Counted from the stretch's first letter, positions 9,888 to 23,152 are shown. The stretch is DNA of 64,000 nt from Cronobacter universalis NCTC 9529 (GCF_001277175.1 NZ_CP012257.1:3348001-3412000), one strand, 5' to 3'. Notes: generated by a model from the letters alone, not told the origin. Translations and numbers: made by a program.

Positions 9888-10165
9888 AAATCATCAATAA
9901 TGTAACCAGACGTAATTTTCGTGGGATTATTCATTTTTTCTTAATCGTAAATCTCGCTAATAAAAAGACATAAATTCAATAAGATAAATATTTTTATTAT
10001 AGCGAGAGGATTTTTCCCCTCGTTTCGCTGTCATACTAAAATCCCTCTTACGACTTTCCTTAAAATAACCTTAATTTTCAGTTTTTTACGCCTCGCTTCT
10101 ATTTATGCGCCGTTTACTTTTCTGCTCCTACAATCCGCCCAATCAACCCTGGTGGAATAACAGAA
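9888..10165. other. AT-rich non-coding region upstream of the SDR gene
   Basis: About 280 bp with much lower GC than the genes on either side. It contains a partial hairpin around GAGAGGATTTTTCCCCTC (about 10003-10020) and long A/T tracts. It must hold the promoter of the SDR gene; no confident -35/-10 pair or regulator site was recognised. The sequence in front of the SDR start (GGTGGAATAACAG) gives only a weak ribosome binding site. Confidence 0.5.
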
Positions 10166-11275
10166 ATGACAACTTTATTAATAACGGGCGTAACGGGTTT
10201 TCTGGGCGGTGCGGTATTAGAGAAGATGCTTCAGCGCGCTGAAAAGGTCGATTTAGTATTGCTCGTTCGTGCCGAAAACAGCGAAGCCGGACTGACGCGC
10301 GTGCTCAGCAATATGCGCAAGTTTAACCTCAGCGAGACACAGCTGGCGGCGCTGAATGCCGCGCACATTTTGTGCGGGGATTTAGGCGAACCGGAGAGTT
10401 TTCTGCACGATCCGCGCCTCGAGAGCGTCACGCACGTCATCAACTGCGCGGCCGTGGCGTCGTTTGGCAATAACCCACTTATCTGGAAGGTGAATGTCGA
10501 AGGAACGCTGGCGTTCGCCCGCCGTATGGCTGGCGTCGCGGGGTTGCAGCGCTTTCTGCACGTCGGTACGGCGATGTCGTGCACGCCAGAACCCCATTCG
10601 CTGGTGCCTGAAAGCGCCGAATTCCGCGAAAACGCCGAACATCTCGTCGCCTATACGCATTCGAAATCGGCCATTGAACAGCTGATGCGTCAGCACTGTC
10701 CGCATCTGCCGCTGGTGATCGCCCGCCCTTCTATCGTGGTCGGGCATACTCATCACGGCTGCCAGCCCTCCACCAGTATTTTCTGGGTCTTCAGCATGGG
10801 GCTGATGCTTCAGAAATTTATGTGCTCGCTGGAAGATCGCGTGGATGTGATCCCGGTAGATTATTGCGCCGAGGCGTTACTGCTGCTTCTGCAAAAAGAG
10901 ATGGCGCACGGTGAAGTCGTGCATATTTCTGCCGGCGAAGAAAATAGCGTGCGTTTTGCGGATATTGATATCGCGATGGCGAAGGCCCAGGAAAAAGCGC
11001 CGATTGCGGATCATTATGCGCAGGTGAGCTATGAAACCTTAGTGAAAATGCGCCGTGAACTGAAAGATATTTTCGGGCCGTGTAATGAGCGGCTGATGCT
11101 GAAAGCGATGCGTTTATATGGCGCATTCGCCACGCTGAATGTGCGTTTCAGTAACGATAAGCTGCTGAAACTCGGTATGCCGAAGCCGCCGCGGTTTACC
11201 GACTATATCGCCCGCTGCGTGCAAACCACCCACGGTTTAACCATTCCGCAGCAGATGGAAGTCGATTTTAAATAA
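10166..11275 (+). CDS. Extended SDR, thioester-reductase / fatty-acyl reductase-like, substrate unknown
   Basis: A 369-residue NAD(P)-binding protein. The Rossmann motif TGVTGFLGG spans residues 7-15, and the SDR catalytic pair is Tyr163 and Lys167 (YTHSK). The acidic CGDLGEPE motif and the VNVEGTLAFARR segment resemble the thioester-reductase (male sterility / NAD_binding_4) branch, which reduces acyl thioesters to aldehydes or alcohols, rather than the sugar epimerases. It carries no carrier-protein or adenylation domain, so it would act on a free acyl-CoA, acyl-ACP or unrelated substrate. It stands alone between the RpiR gene and eno, has its own AT-rich upstream region and is not in the E. 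coli K-12 order. No function is assigned beyond oxidoreductase. Confidence 0.8.
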   Translation: MTTLLITGVTGFLGGAVLEKMLQRAEKVDLVLLVRAENSEAGLTRVLSNMRKFNLSETQLAALNAAHILCGDLGEPESFLHDPRLESVTHVINCAAVASFGNNPLIWKVNVEGTLAFARRMAGVAGLQRFLHVGTAMSCTPEPHSLVPESAEFRENAEHLVAYTHSKSAIEQLMRQHCPHLPLVIARPSIVVGHTHHGCQPSTSIFWVFSMGLMLQKFMCSLEDRVDVIPVDYCAEALLLLLQKEMAHGEVVHISAGEENSVRFADIDIAMAKAQEKAPIADHYAQVSYETLVKMRRELKDIFGPCNERLMLKAMRLYGAFATLNVRFSNDKLLKLGMPKPPRFTDYIARCVQTTHGLTIPQQMEVDFK

Positions 11276-11307
11276 AAAAATGCCAGTCAATCGACTGGCA
11301 TTCTTCT
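11275..11307. terminator. Bidirectional terminator between the SDR gene and eno
   Basis: Hairpin TGCCAGTC-AATC-GACTGGCA (11281-11300) with a run of A7 to the left and T-rich sequence to the right; it can end the converging SDR and eno transcripts. Confidence 0.85.
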
Positions 11308-11325
11308 GAGTAAAAGGTCGGGCGA

Positions 11326-12696
<1,371 letters not shown>

Positions 12697-12706
12697 CTAA
12701 CTCTGC

Positions 12707-14359
<1,653 letters not shown>

Positions 14360-14398
14360 TTAGGTTTAAAGACGATGGAATAACCAGGACGGGAAAGT

Positions 14399-14427
14399 AG
14401 TATACCCGAACAGGACGGGGGTCACAA
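14399..14427 (-). promoter_or_regulatory. Sigma-70 promoter of pyrG-eno
   Basis: On the reverse strand TTGTGA (14422-14427), 17 bp, then TATACT (14399-14404) make a near-consensus sigma-70 promoter. It lies about 55 bp from the pyrG start codon and separates pyrG from mazG. Confidence 0.7.
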
Positions 14428-14569
14428 ACTTTCATTCTTCGCGTTCACCGGCTGGCCTCGCCAGACCCAAGCCGGTAGAAAATAGCCCTTTTCTCAGAAA
14501 TGTTTTTGACGCAAATCAAGCGCTTGTTGGAAATAAGTGCCCACAACGCGCGCTTGACGCGGAAAACCG

Positions 14570-15361
14570 TTAACTATCAACTTCCTGGCGTTTAACGGTT
14601 TGCCATGCCGCTTCCATTTGATCGAGGCTCGCCTGCTCCATTTCCAGGCCCTGCGCGCGAATAATCCCCTCGACCTGGCGGAACCGACGCTCAAACTTGC
14701 GGTTGGCTTTTTGCAGCGCGGTCTCGGCTTTCGCTCCCAGATGGCGGGACAGATTGACGGTCGCGAACAGTAAATCGCCAATCTCTTCTTCCAGTTTCGC
14801 CTCGTCAATGACCGCCTGTTGCGCCTCGTGCATCACTTCGTCTATCTCTTCGTGCACTTTGTCGACCACCGGCCCAAGCGACGTCCAGTCAAAGCCGACC
14901 GCCGAACAGCGCTTCTGGATTTTCTGCGCGCGCATCAGCGCCGGCAGGCTTTCCGGAATATCGTCCAGCGCGGAGTGCTGCGCTTTTTCCGCGCGCTCGG
15001 CGCTTTTGGTTTTCTCCCAATTGGCCAGCACCTCGGCGCTGTCGCCGAAATCCGCGTCGCCAAAGATATGCGGGTGACGGCGCTCAAGCTTATCGCTGAT
15101 GGCCGTGCAGATATCGTCGAAATTAAAACGCCCCTCTTCCTGCGCCATCTGGGCGTAAAACACCACCTGAAACAGCAGGTCGCCCAGCTCGCCGCGCAGA
15201 TCGTCGAAATCCTCACGCGCAATCGCGTCGAGCACTTCATACGTTTCTTCAAGCGTATACGGGGCGATGGTCGCGAAGGTTTGTTCTTTATCCCACGGGC
15301 AGCCGGTTTGCGGGTCGCGAAGACGCTTCATAATGCCGAGCAGGCGGTCGATTTGAGTCAT
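14570..15361 (-). CDS. mazG: Nucleoside triphosphate pyrophosphohydrolase MazG
   Basis: The 263-residue all-alpha NTP pyrophosphatase has two MazG repeats, each with an EExxE-type metal site (EETYEVLDAI near residue 35 in the first, EEIDEV and LEEEIGDLL in the second). It hydrolyses (d)NTPs to monophosphates and in E. coli lowers ppGpp levels and counters MazF-induced death. The context is notable: in E. coli mazE and mazF lie between relA and mazG, but here only about 100 bp separate mazG from relA, and no antitoxin or toxin gene is present. Here the gene is therefore present without its usual toxin partners at this site. Confidence 0.97.
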   Translation of the reverse strand: MTQIDRLLGIMKRLRDPQTGCPWDKEQTFATIAPYTLEETYEVLDAIAREDFDDLRGELGDLLFQVVFYAQMAQEEGRFNFDDICTAISDKLERRHPHIFGDADFGDSAEVLANWEKTKSAERAEKAQHSALDDIPESLPALMRAQKIQKRCSAVGFDWTSLGPVVDKVHEEIDEVMHEAQQAVIDEAKLEEEIGDLLFATVNLSRHLGAKAETALQKANRKFERRFRQVEGIIRAQGLEMEQASLDQMEAAWQTVKRQEVDS

Positions 15362-15465
15362 GGAAAGTCCTTATAAAAACAGACGTGGCGAGAACCGCCA
15401 CGCGCCTCACGCTGGAGGAGAAAATAAAGGCGGCGCGGCGTTACCGCACGGCGCCGCCGCGCGCG
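15362..15465 (-). other. relA-mazG intercistronic gap lacking mazEF
   Basis: Only 104 bp. It contains a GC-rich imperfect inverted repeat just after relA (about 15428-15466) followed on the coding strand by TTTATTTTC, a plausible relA terminator, and a second perfect hairpin CGTGGCG/CGCCACG (15384-15402) shortly before mazG. No reading frame resembling MazE or MazF is present. Confidence 0.7.
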
Positions 15466-17700
15466 TCAGCCGCCGTGCAGGCGGCGCGCATCGATGACAT
15501 CAGGCACCTGATTGAGTTTGCCGAGCACGCGGCCAAGCACCTGAAGGTTATAGATTTCGATTTCCATATCGATGGTCGCCAGTTGCTGACGGGTATCGCT
15601 GCGGCTGGTCACGCTGAGCACGTTGACCTTTTCGTTAGCGAGGATCGTGGTGATATCGCGCAGCAGACCGCTGCGGTCATTCGCGGTCACGCGCACGATC
15701 AGTGAATAGCCCGCCGAGTAGCTTTCGCCCCACACCGCATCGACGATGCGTTCCGGCGCGTGCGACTGCAGCTCCGCCAGCTGATCGCAGTCGGCGCGAT
15801 GGATAGAGATGCCGCGTCCCTGGGTGATAAAGCCGACAATGTCGTCGCCAGGGATTGGCTGGCAGCAGCGGGCGATATGGTGCATCAGATTGCCGACGCC
15901 TTCGACCACCACGCGGCCATTATCACGGGTGCTGCGCCCCTGCGGCGTATAGGTTTTTTGCTGCAGCTGGCGCAGCGCCGCGGCGTCCTGCTCTTCAGCG
16001 CTGGGCTTGTTGAACTGCGCCTGGAGGAAATTCACCATCTGATTAAGGCGAATATCGCCGCCGCCAATCGCCGCCAGCAGCTCGTCGACTTCATTAAAGT
16101 TGTAGCGCGGCAGCAGGTGTTTCTCGGCCTCTTTCAGGCTGATGCCGAGATGCGCCAGCTCGTCGTCCAGGATCTGGCGACCGGCGATAATGTTTTTATC
16201 GCGATCCTGTTTGCGGAACCAGGCGTGAATTTTGGCTCGCGCGCGGCTGGTGGCCACGTAGCCGAGGTTCGGATTCAGCCAGTCGCGGCTCGGATTCGGC
16301 TGCTTCTGGGTGATAATTTCAATCTGATCGCCCATTTGCAGTTGATAAGTAAACGGCACGATCCTGCCGCCGATCTTCGCGCCGATGCAGCGATGGCCGA
16401 CATCGCTGTGGATGTGGTAGGCGAAATCGAGCGGCGTGGAGCCTGCGGGCAGATCGACGACATCGCCTTTCGGGGTGAACACGTAGACGCGGTCGTCAAA
16501 GACCTGACTGCGCAGTTCGTCGAGCATCTCGCCGGAATCCGCCATCTCTTCCTGCCAGGCGATGAGTTTACGTAGCCAGGCGATACGGTCTTCATGACCG
16601 TTGCGCACGCCGCTTGCCGCGCCCTCTTTGTACTTCCAGTGCGCCGCTACGCCAAGCTCAGACTCTTCATGCATCTGTTTAGTGCGGATCTGGATTTCAA
16701 CGGTTTTGCCGCCGGGGCCCAGCACCACGGTATGAATAGACTGGTAGCCGTTGGGTTTCGGGTTGGCGACATAATCATCAAACTCATCCGGCAGATGGCG
16801 ATAGTGCGTATGCACGATCCCAAGCGCGGCGTAGCAGTCCTGGAGGCGCTCCGCGACAATGCGCACGGCCCGCACGTCGAACAGCTCGTCAAACGCCAGA
16901 TGCTTTTTCTGCATCTTGCGCCAGATGCTGTAGATATGTTTCGGACGGCCGTAAACCTCCGCCTTAACGCCCTCTTCTTTCATGGCGGTGCGCAGATGCG
17001 TTACAAACTCGTCGATATAGTGCTCGCGATCGATGCGCCGCTCATGCAGCAGCTTCGCGATGCGTTTGTATTCGTCCGGATGCAGATAGCGGAAGCAGAA
17101 ATCTTCCAGCTCCCATTTGAGCTGGCCGATGCCAAGACGGTTCGCCAGCGGCGCGTAGATGTTGGTGCACTCTTTCGCCGCCAGTACGCGTTCATCTTCC
17201 GGCGCGTCTTTCACTTCGCGCAGGTGCGCGATGCGCTCCGCGAGTTTAATCACCACGCAGCGGAAGTCATCGACCATCGCCAGCAGCATGCGGCGCACGT
17301 TATCGACCTGTTCGGAGGAGACGGAATCGTGATGCGTGGCTTTGAGCTGGCGGATAGCGGCCATATCGCGCACGCCGTGAATTAACCCGACGACGGATTT
17401 GCCGGCGCTCTCTTTTAACACCTCTTCGCTCACGACGCCGCTGTCCACCAGCGGGAAGAGCAGCGCGGCGCGCAGCGTATCGATATCCATACTCAGCATG
17501 GTGAGGATTTCGACCATCTCCACGCCGCGCCAGAGCAGAAGCTCAGCCTGCGGATGGCCCTGCGTCTGCTGTTCGCAATAGCGCCAGGTTTCGGTTAAGC
17601 GTTCACACGACGGCTGACTGGCGATACCAAGGCTCGCCACCCATTTTTCATGGTCAAATTCGCCAGCTTTATTAAGATGTGCACTTCTTACCGCAACCAT
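15466..17700 (-). CDS. relA: GTP pyrophosphokinase RelA ((p)ppGpp synthetase I)
   Basis: The 744-residue ribosome-associated stringent factor makes (p)ppGpp from GTP/GDP and ATP when uncharged tRNA occupies the A site. Domains in order: degenerate HD hydrolase-like region (~1-200), synthetase (~230-380, with FDVRAVRI and NPKPNGYQSIHT), TGS (~400-470, VYVFTPKGDVVDLP), zinc-finger/RIS region (CCQPIPGDDIVGF), and a C-terminal ACT domain (~665-744). Length equals E. coli RelA. It sits 51 bp downstream of rlmD on the same strand. Confidence 0.98.
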   Translation of the reverse strand: MVAVRSAHLNKAGEFDHEKWVASLGIASQPSCERLTETWRYCEQQTQGHPQAELLLWRGVEMVEILTMLSMDIDTLRAALLFPLVDSGVVSEEVLKESAGKSVVGLIHGVRDMAAIRQLKATHHDSVSSEQVDNVRRMLLAMVDDFRCVVIKLAERIAHLREVKDAPEDERVLAAKECTNIYAPLANRLGIGQLKWELEDFCFRYLHPDEYKRIAKLLHERRIDREHYIDEFVTHLRTAMKEEGVKAEVYGRPKHIYSIWRKMQKKHLAFDELFDVRAVRIVAERLQDCYAALGIVHTHYRHLPDEFDDYVANPKPNGYQSIHTVVLGPGGKTVEIQIRTKQMHEESELGVAAHWKYKEGAASGVRNGHEDRIAWLRKLIAWQEEMADSGEMLDELRSQVFDDRVYVFTPKGDVVDLPAGSTPLDFAYHIHSDVGHRCIGAKIGGRIVPFTYQLQMGDQIEIITQKQPNPSRDWLNPNLGYVATSRARAKIHAWFRKQDRDKNIIAGRQILDDELAHLGISLKEAEKHLLPRYNFNEVDELLAAIGGGDIRLNQMVNFLQAQFNKPSAEEQDAAALRQLQQKTYTPQGRSTRDNGRVVVEGVGNLMHHIARCCQPIPGDDIVGFITQGRGISIHRADCDQLAELQSHAPERIVDAVWGESYSAGYSLIVRVTANDRSGLLRDITTILANEKVNVLSVTSRSDTRQQLATIDMEIEIYNLQVLGRVLGKLNQVPDVIDARRLHGG

Positions 17701-17751
17701 CGTCCTCTCCTTTCGGGACAGCCTGCCCGCACCGCGCGGCGGCCTGACTAC

Positions 17752-19050
17752 TTAATCTCTTTCAAACAGCGCCATCGACTCCAGATGGCCGGTATGCGGG
17801 AACATATCCAGCATCGCCAGCCGCCCGGTGCGATAGCCCGCCGCGAGCAGCGCCTCACTGTCACGCATCAGCGTGGAAGGGTTACAGGAGACATAGACCA
17901 CCCGACGCGGTTTTAATTTCACAATATGTTGCATCACGCCCGCCGCGCCCGCACGCGCCGGATCGAGCAGCACTTTATCAAACCCCTGCTGCGCCCACGG
18001 CTGCCGGGTAACGTCTTCTTCCAGGTTATGCAGAAAGAAGGTGACATTTTTCAAGGCGTTAAGACTGGCATTATAGCCGCCTTTCTCAACCAGCGCCGCA
18101 ACCCCTTCGACGCCCACCACGCTTTCCGCGCGCCGGGCCAGCGGCAACGTAAAGTTGCCCATGCCGCAGAACAGATCCAGCACGCGCTCGCCAGGCTGAA
18201 TATCCAGCCATTCCAGCGCGCGGGCCACCATCTGCTGGTTTACGGCATCGTTGACCTGAATAAAATCGCGCGGGCTGAAGGTGAGCCTTAAGCCGTCGGA
18301 TTCATACCAGGGCATCTCGCCGTTAAGGTCCTCAAGGGTATCGCTCTGCGGCGCAAGGTACAGCGCCACGCCTTCGGAATGCGAAAAGCGTTCCAGTTTT
18401 TCGCGATCGGCGGGACTGAGCGGCTTGAGATGGCGCAACACCATCAGCGGACCGCTGGTGACGTCCACCAGTTCAACATGACCAAGATGACGAACGCCAT
18501 CAAGGCTGTTTAAGCAGTCGCGAAGTGTGGGCAGCAACGCTTCAAGACGGGGCACAAGCACAGGGCAGCGATGCACATCCACCAGATCGTTCGACCCCGC
18601 CTTGCGAAACCCCATCTGTAAGCCTGGTTTGCGCGGCGGGAAATTCAGGCTCAGGCGCGCCCGGCGGCGATAGCCCCACGCCGGCCCGCTGATGACGTCA
18701 TCCACCTCGCGCTTCATCATCCGCCCCAGCGCCTGCGCTTTGCTGCGCTGTTGTAGCTCCACGCTGGCATGCTGTTGCTGGCAGCCGCCGCATACGCCAA
18801 AATGCGGGCACAGCGGCGTTACGCGCTCCGGGCTTTCCGAAAGACGCTTTTTGACGTCGCCTCGCGCGAACTGTTTTTTCTCTTCGCTGAGCACGACTTC
18901 CGCGCGCTCGCCTGGCAGTAAACCGGGGATGAACAGCGCCTTGCCGTGGTGGCGCGCCACGCCCTGCCCGAAGGCATCAAGGCCGTCGGCCGTCACGGTT
19001 ATGATTTCACGCGTCGTCACGCGTCGCTTTGCAGAGTAGAATTGCGCCAT
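17752..19050 (-). CDS. rlmD: 23S rRNA (uracil1939-C5)-methyltransferase
   Basis: The 432-residue protein methylates U1939 of 23S rRNA using SAM. It shows an N-terminal TRAM/OB region, a 4Fe-4S cysteine cluster beginning [13 protein letters not shown], the SAM-binding motif [15 protein letters not shown], and the catalytic cysteine in [13 protein letters not shown]. The reading frame is open much further upstream (to 19626), but that extension is antisense to barA and the [10 protein letters not shown] start at 19050 gives the E. coli length. It is divergent from barA, with 57 bp between them, and leads the rlmD-relA unit. Confidence 0.97.
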   Translation of the reverse strand: MAQFYSAKRRVTTREIITVTADGLDAFGQGVARHHGKALFIPGLLPGERAEVVLSEEKKQFARGDVKKRLSESPERVTPLCPHFGVCGGCQQQHASVELQQRSKAQALGRMMKREVDDVISGPAWGYRRRARLSLNFPPRKPGLQMGFRKAGSNDLVDVHRCPVLVPRLEALLPTLRDCLNSLDGVRHLGHVELVDVTSGPLMVLRHLKPLSPADREKLERFSHSEGVALYLAPQSDTLEDLNGEMPWYESDGLRLTFSPRDFIQVNDAVNQQMVARALEWLDIQPGERVLDLFCGMGNFTLPLARRAESVVGVEGVAALVEKGGYNASLNALKNVTFFLHNLEEDVTRQPWAQQGFDKVLLDPARAGAAGVMQHIVKLKPRRVVYVSCNPSTLMRDSEALLAAGYRTGRLAMLDMFPHTGHLESMALFERD

Positions 19051-19107
19051 CGCCAGGAAATTTCTCACATAAACTGAATGTCGCTGATTGTCCCATAACG
19101 GAACCCC

Positions 19108-21867
19108 ATGACCAACTACAGCCTGCGCGCGCGGATGATGATTCTTATCCTGGCGCCCACATTTATCATCGGCCTGCTGCTCAGCGTTTTCTTCGTTGTG
19201 CACCGCTATCACGATTTGCAGCGCCAGCTGGAGGACGCCGGCGCCAGTATTATCGAGCCGCTGGCGGTCGCCAGCGAATATGGCATGAGCCTGCAAAATA
19301 AGGAGTCGGTGCGCCAGTTGGTCAGCGTACTGCATCGTCGGCATTCGGAAATTGTACGCGCCATTTCCGTTTACGATCGCGACAATAAACTGTTTGTCAC
19401 CTCTAATTATCAGCTTGACCCGTCCGAACTGCAGCTCCCGGACGGCGCGGCCATGCCGACCAGCCTTAGCGTGACGCGCCGCGACGATATGCTGATTTTG
19501 CGCACGCCCGTGGTGTCCGAGCGCTACTCTCCTGATGAGTCTGAAGTCTCTGACGCTAAGCTCAGCGCCAATCCGCTGGGCTACGTGGCGCTGGAGCTCG
19601 ATCTGAAATCGGTACGGCTTCAGCAATATCAGGAGATCGCGATTTCGCTGCTGATGATGCTGATTTGTATGGCCTGCGCGGTGCTGTTCGCCTGGCGCCT
19701 GATGCGTGACGTCACCGCCCCTATCCGCAATATGGTCAACACCGTCGACCGCATCCGCCGCGGCCAGCTCGACAGCCGCGTGGAAGGCTTTATGCTGGGC
19801 GAGCTGGATATGCTGAAAAACGGCATCAACTCAATGGCGATGTCGCTTGCCGCCTACCATGAAGAGATGCAGCACAATATCGACCAGGCGACGTCCGATC
19901 TGCGTGAAACGCTCGAACAGATGGAGATCCAGAACGTCGAGCTGGATCTGGCGAAAAAACGCGCCCAGGAAGCGGCGCGCATTAAGTCTGAGTTCCTCGC
20001 TAATATGTCCCATGAGCTGCGCACGCCGCTGAACGGCGTGATTGGCTTTACCCGCCTGACGCTGAAAACCGATCTGACGCCGACCCAGCGCGATCACCTC
20101 AATACCATCGAGCGTTCGGCGAATAACCTGCTCAGCATCATTAACGACGTGCTGGATTTCTCGAAGCTTGAGGCCGGGAAACTGCTGCTGGAGAGCATTC
20201 CGTTCCCTCTGCGCAATACGCTGGATGAAGTGGTGACGCTGCTGGCGCATTCCGCGCACGATAAAGGGCTGGAGCTGACCATCAGCGTGCGGCACGACGT
20301 GCCGGATAATGTGATTGGCGACCCGCTGCGTCTTCAGCAGGTGATTACGAATCTGGTGGGCAACGCCATTAAATTCACCGACCACGGCAATATCGACATC
20401 GTGGTGGAGAAGCGCGCCATCAGTAACAACAAGGTACAGATTGAAGTGCAAATCCGCGATACCGGCATCGGCATCCCGGAGCGCGATCAGTCGCGCCTGT
20501 TCCAGGCGTTTCGCCAGGCCGACGCCAGCATTTCACGCCGTCACGGCGGCACCGGCCTTGGGCTGGTGATCACCCAGAAGCTGGTGAACGAAATGGGCGG
20601 CGATATTTCGTTCCACAGCCAGCCGCATCGCGGTTCGACATTCTGGTTCCATATCAGCCTCGACCTGAACCCGAACGCGCTGGCGGATCGTCACGCCACC
20701 GATATGCTGGCTGGGATGCGTCTGGCGTATGTCGAGAAAAACGACGCGGCGGCGAAAAGCACGCGGGATCTGCTCGCCAATACGCCGCTTACGGTTGTCT
20801 ATAGCCCGGATCTGGCAACGCTACCGCAGGCGCATTACGACATTCTGCTGTACGCCGCGCCCGTCACAGACCGTGAGCCGCTGTCGATGCGCCACGATCA
20901 GCTGGCCCGCGCGGCGACGCTCACCGATTGCCTGATCCTCGCCCTGCCGTGCCACGCGCAGATCAACGCCGAGATGCTGAAAAAAGAAGGAGCCAGCGCC
21001 TGTCTCCTGAAACCGGTGACGGCCACGCGTTTAATGCCGCTGCTGCTGGAGCACTGCCGTCTTATTCATGCCCGCGAACTGCCTGACGGCGATCAGAGCA
21101 GAATGCCGATGACGGTGATGGCCGTGGATGACAACCCGGCCAACCTGAAGCTTATCGGCGCGCTGCTGGAGGATATGGTGCAGCATGTGGTGCTGTGCGA
21201 GAGCGGGCATCAGGCGGTGGAGCGCGCCATGCTTCAGCCGTTCGACATCATTCTGATGGATATCCAGATGCCGGACATGGATGGCATTCACGCCTGCGAA
21301 CTTATCCGCAAACTGCCGCAGCAGCAGCACACGCCGATTATCGCCGTGACGGCGCATGCCATGTCGGGGCAGAAAGAGAAGCTGCTCAGCGCCGGCATGA
21401 ACGATTATCTGGCGAAGCCTATTGAAGAAGAGAAACTGCGGGCGCTGCTGCTGCGCTACCAGCCCGGCTACGCCGTCCCGGTTGTCGCAAGCGTACCTGC
21501 GATAGCGCCACCCGACGTCAACCCGGACGCCACGCTCGACTGGAGCCTGGCGCTGCGCCAGGCCGCCAATAAGCCCGATCTGGCGCGCGATATGCTGCAA
21601 ATGCTGCTGGCGTTTTTACCGGAAGTCCGCAACCGCGTGGAAGAACAACTGGTGGGTGAAAACCCGGAAGGGCTGACCGACATGATCCACAAACTACACG
21701 GCAGTTGCGGCTACAGCGGCGTGCCACGCCTGAAAAACCTCTGCCAGCTGATTGAACAGCAGTTGCGCAGCGGCGTTCCCGCCAGTGAACTGGAGCCGGA
21801 GCTGCTGGAATTACTGGATGAGATGGATAACGTGGCGCGCGAAGCGCATCGTATCTCCGGGATGTAA
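19108..21867 (+). CDS. barA: Hybrid sensor histidine kinase BarA
   Basis: This 919-residue tripartite inner-membrane kinase signals to the response regulator UvrY and so controls csrB/csrC transcription. Domains in order: transmembrane helix (~10-30), periplasmic region, second helix (~175-195), HAMP (~200-250), HisKA with phospho-acceptor His302 ([12 protein letters not shown]), HATPase with DTGIGIP and GGTGLGL, a receiver with Asp718 ([13 protein letters not shown]), and a C-terminal HPt domain with His864 ([10 protein letters not shown]). All phosphorelay residues are intact. In E. coli gudD, gudX and gudP follow barA; here yqcA follows after 34 bp in convergent orientation. Its regulatory target csrB is 1.7 kb downstream. 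Confidence 0.98.
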   Translation: MTNYSLRARMMILILAPTFIIGLLLSVFFVVHRYHDLQRQLEDAGASIIEPLAVASEYGMSLQNKESVRQLVSVLHRRHSEIVRAISVYDRDNKLFVTSNYQLDPSELQLPDGAAMPTSLSVTRRDDMLILRTPVVSERYSPDESEVSDAKLSANPLGYVALELDLKSVRLQQYQEIAISLLMMLICMACAVLFAWRLMRDVTAPIRNMVNTVDRIRRGQLDSRVEGFMLGELDMLKNGINSMAMSLAAYHEEMQHNIDQATSDLRETLEQMEIQNVELDLAKKRAQEAARIKSEFLANMSHELRTPLNGVIGFTRLTLKTDLTPTQRDHLNTIERSANNLLSIINDVLDFSKLEAGKLLLESIPFPLRNTLDEVVTLLAHSAHDKGLELTISVRHDVPDNVIGDPLRLQQVITNLVGNAIKFTDHGNIDIVVEKRAISNNKVQIEVQIRDTGIGIPERDQSRLFQAFRQADASISRRHGGTGLGLVITQKLVNEMGGDISFHSQPHRGSTFWFHISLDLNPNALADRHATDMLAGMRLAYVEKNDAAAKSTRDLLANTPLTVVYSPDLATLPQAHYDILLYAAPVTDREPLSMRHDQLARAATLTDCLILALPCHAQINAEMLKKEGASACLLKPVTATRLMPLLLEHCRLIHARELPDGDQSRMPMTVMAVDDNPANLKLIGALLEDMVQHVVLCESGHQAVERAMLQPFDIILMDIQMPDMDGIHACELIRKLPQQQHTPIIAVTAHAMSGQKEKLLSAGMNDYLAKPIEEEKLRALLLRYQPGYAVPVVASVPAIAPPDVNPDATLDWSLALRQAANKPDLARDMLQMLLAFLPEVRNRVEEQLVGENPEGLTDMIHKLHGSCGYSGVPRLKNLCQLIEQQLRSGVPASELEPELLELLDEMDNVAREAHRISGM

Positions 21868-21905
21868 ACCGCGTCGGCGCGCGTGACGCCGACGGTGCGG
21901 TTTAC
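21867..21905. terminator. Hairpin between convergent barA and yqcA
   Basis: Imperfect inverted repeat with outer arms AAACCGC/GCGGTTT and inner arms CGGCG/CGCCG fills the 34-bp gap and overlaps both stop codons. T-rich flanks are short, so the strength is uncertain. Confidence 0.55.
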
Positions 21906-22351
21906 TTAAGCAGCGCGCTCCACTGCTCGACCCAGGGGCTGGAGAGCGTTTCCGGCTCCGGGTATTCCGCGGCGTCAATGTATAGCACCTCGCCGACGCG
22001 CTGTGCCGCATGTTCCTGCAATAGCGCGTCAAATTTCTTGCCGCCGCCGCAAAAGTGGCTGTAGCTGCTGTCCCCCAGCGCAATCAGGCCGTAACGTCGC
22101 GTCGGCTGATGACCGTGCTGGTCTTTGATAGCCTGATAGAGCGGCACGATGCTGTCAGGCAGCTCGCCCTGGCCGGTCGTGGAGGTGACGATAAGCGCGT
22201 ACCCATCGCCATAACGCTCCCAGTCGGTCAGATCGGCATCTTCATACACCGTCGCGTCATGCCCCTGTTTTTTCAGGATCGCCTGCGCCTCTTCGGCCAC
22301 CAGCAGTGAATTCCCGTACATGGTGCCGACAAAAATCCCTACGCTCGCCAT
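21902..22351 (-). CDS. yqcA: Short-chain flavodoxin YqcA
   Basis: At 149 residues this is a flavodoxin-like FMN protein of the MioC/YqcA type. The FMN phosphate loop is [14 protein letters not shown] near residues 8-21, with [12 protein letters not shown] and [15 protein letters not shown] as the other flavin-contact loops. It is a cytoplasmic single-electron carrier with no assigned partner. The gene is last in the yqcC-truC-yqcA unit; only three bases separate it from truC. The conserved linkage with a pseudouridine synthase has no known reason. Confidence 0.93.
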   Translation of the reverse strand: MASVGIFVGTMYGNSLLVAEEAQAILKKQGHDATVYEDADLTDWERYGDGYALIVTSTTGQGELPDSIVPLYQAIKDQHGHQPTRRYGLIALGDSSYSHFCGGGKKFDALLQEHAAQRVGEVLYIDAAEYPEPETLSSPWVEQWSALLK

Positions 22352-22354
22352 CGC

Positions 22355-23152
22355 TTAATCTCCTTGTGGATTCAGACTGCCTTCATCCTGAGGGTTCGCT
22401 ACGGGAAACTCAACCCCATCGGCAGCGGGGAGATGCGCCTGCCAGCCAAAATGGGCCAGCGCCTGACGCCAGACATCATCGAGACCCGCGCGAATGGCGA
22501 GCGGCGCGCCGGTAAAGGGGTGCGTCAGCGTCAGCTCGCTGGCGTGCAGCATCAAGCGGTTACAGCCAAAGTGCTCGGCCGCCGCGCGGTTCTGGCGCAG
22601 ATCGCCATGCTTCGAGTCACCGATAATCGGATGGCGCAGGTGCGCCATGTGACGACGCAGCTGATGTTTGCGCCCGGTCTGCGGCAGCATCTCCACCAGG
22701 CTATAGCGCACCGACTCGTAACGCCCGACCGCCACCGGCTGGGTGGTCGTCGCAAGGCCCCGATAGTGCGTGACGGCAGGCTGCGGTTCTTTATCCTGGC
22801 GGGAAAATTTATCGGCGATTTTATCAAGCTCTTCCACCAGCGGATAATCCAGCACGGCGCTGTCGGTGAGCCAGCCGCGCACTATCGCATGGTAACGCTT
22901 CTGAATTTGATGCTGTTCGAACTGCTGCGCTAAAAGCCTTCCCGCCTCGCTGGAAAGGCCCATCAACAACACGCCGGACGTTGGCCTGTCGAGACGGTGA
23001 GCGGTAAAAACGTGCTGGCCTATCTGATCGCGAACCGTCTGCATGACGACGACTTTTTCGTCGCGATCGAGCCAGCTGCGGTGCACCAGCCAGCCGGACG
23101 GCTTATTGACCGCCACCAGCCACTCATCCTGATAAAGGATTTCGAGGCTCAC
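22355..23152 (-). CDS. truC: tRNA pseudouridine(65) synthase
   Basis: The 265-residue RluA-family pseudouridine synthase converts U65 in the T-stem of several tRNAs. The catalytic aspartate lies in AHRLDRPTSGVLL (family motif HRLDxxTSG), and the GRKHQLRRH motif is also present. It begins with GTG, overlapping the yqcC stop region by 4 bp, so translation is coupled. E. coli TruC also has the N-terminus LEILYQDEWLVAVNKP, which supports the start. The C-terminal 25 residues are less conserved. Confidence 0.96.
   Translation of the reverse strand: MSLEILYQDEWLVAVNKPSGWLVHRSWLDRDEKVVVMQTVRDQIGQHVFTAHRLDRPTSGVLLMGLSSEAGRLLAQQFEQHQIQKRYHAIVRGWLTDSAVLDYPLVEELDKIADKFSRQDKEPQPAVTHYRGLATTTQPVAVGRYESVRYSLVEMLPQTGRKHQLRRHMAHLRHPIIGDSKHGDLRQNRAAAEHFGCNRLMLHASELTLTHPFTGAPLAIRAGLDDVWRQALAHFGWQAHLPAADGVEFPVANPQDEGSLNPQGD

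Noticed and set aside
6594..11275. Genomic island between ygcG and eno
   Set aside because: No tRNA, integrase, direct repeats or clear GC shift in the coding parts; only the intergenic gaps are AT-rich. It is accessory relative to E. coli but shows no mobile element.
17752..19626. Extended RlmD of 624 residues
   Set aside because: The extra 192 codons are antisense to barA; the start at 19050 matches known RlmD.
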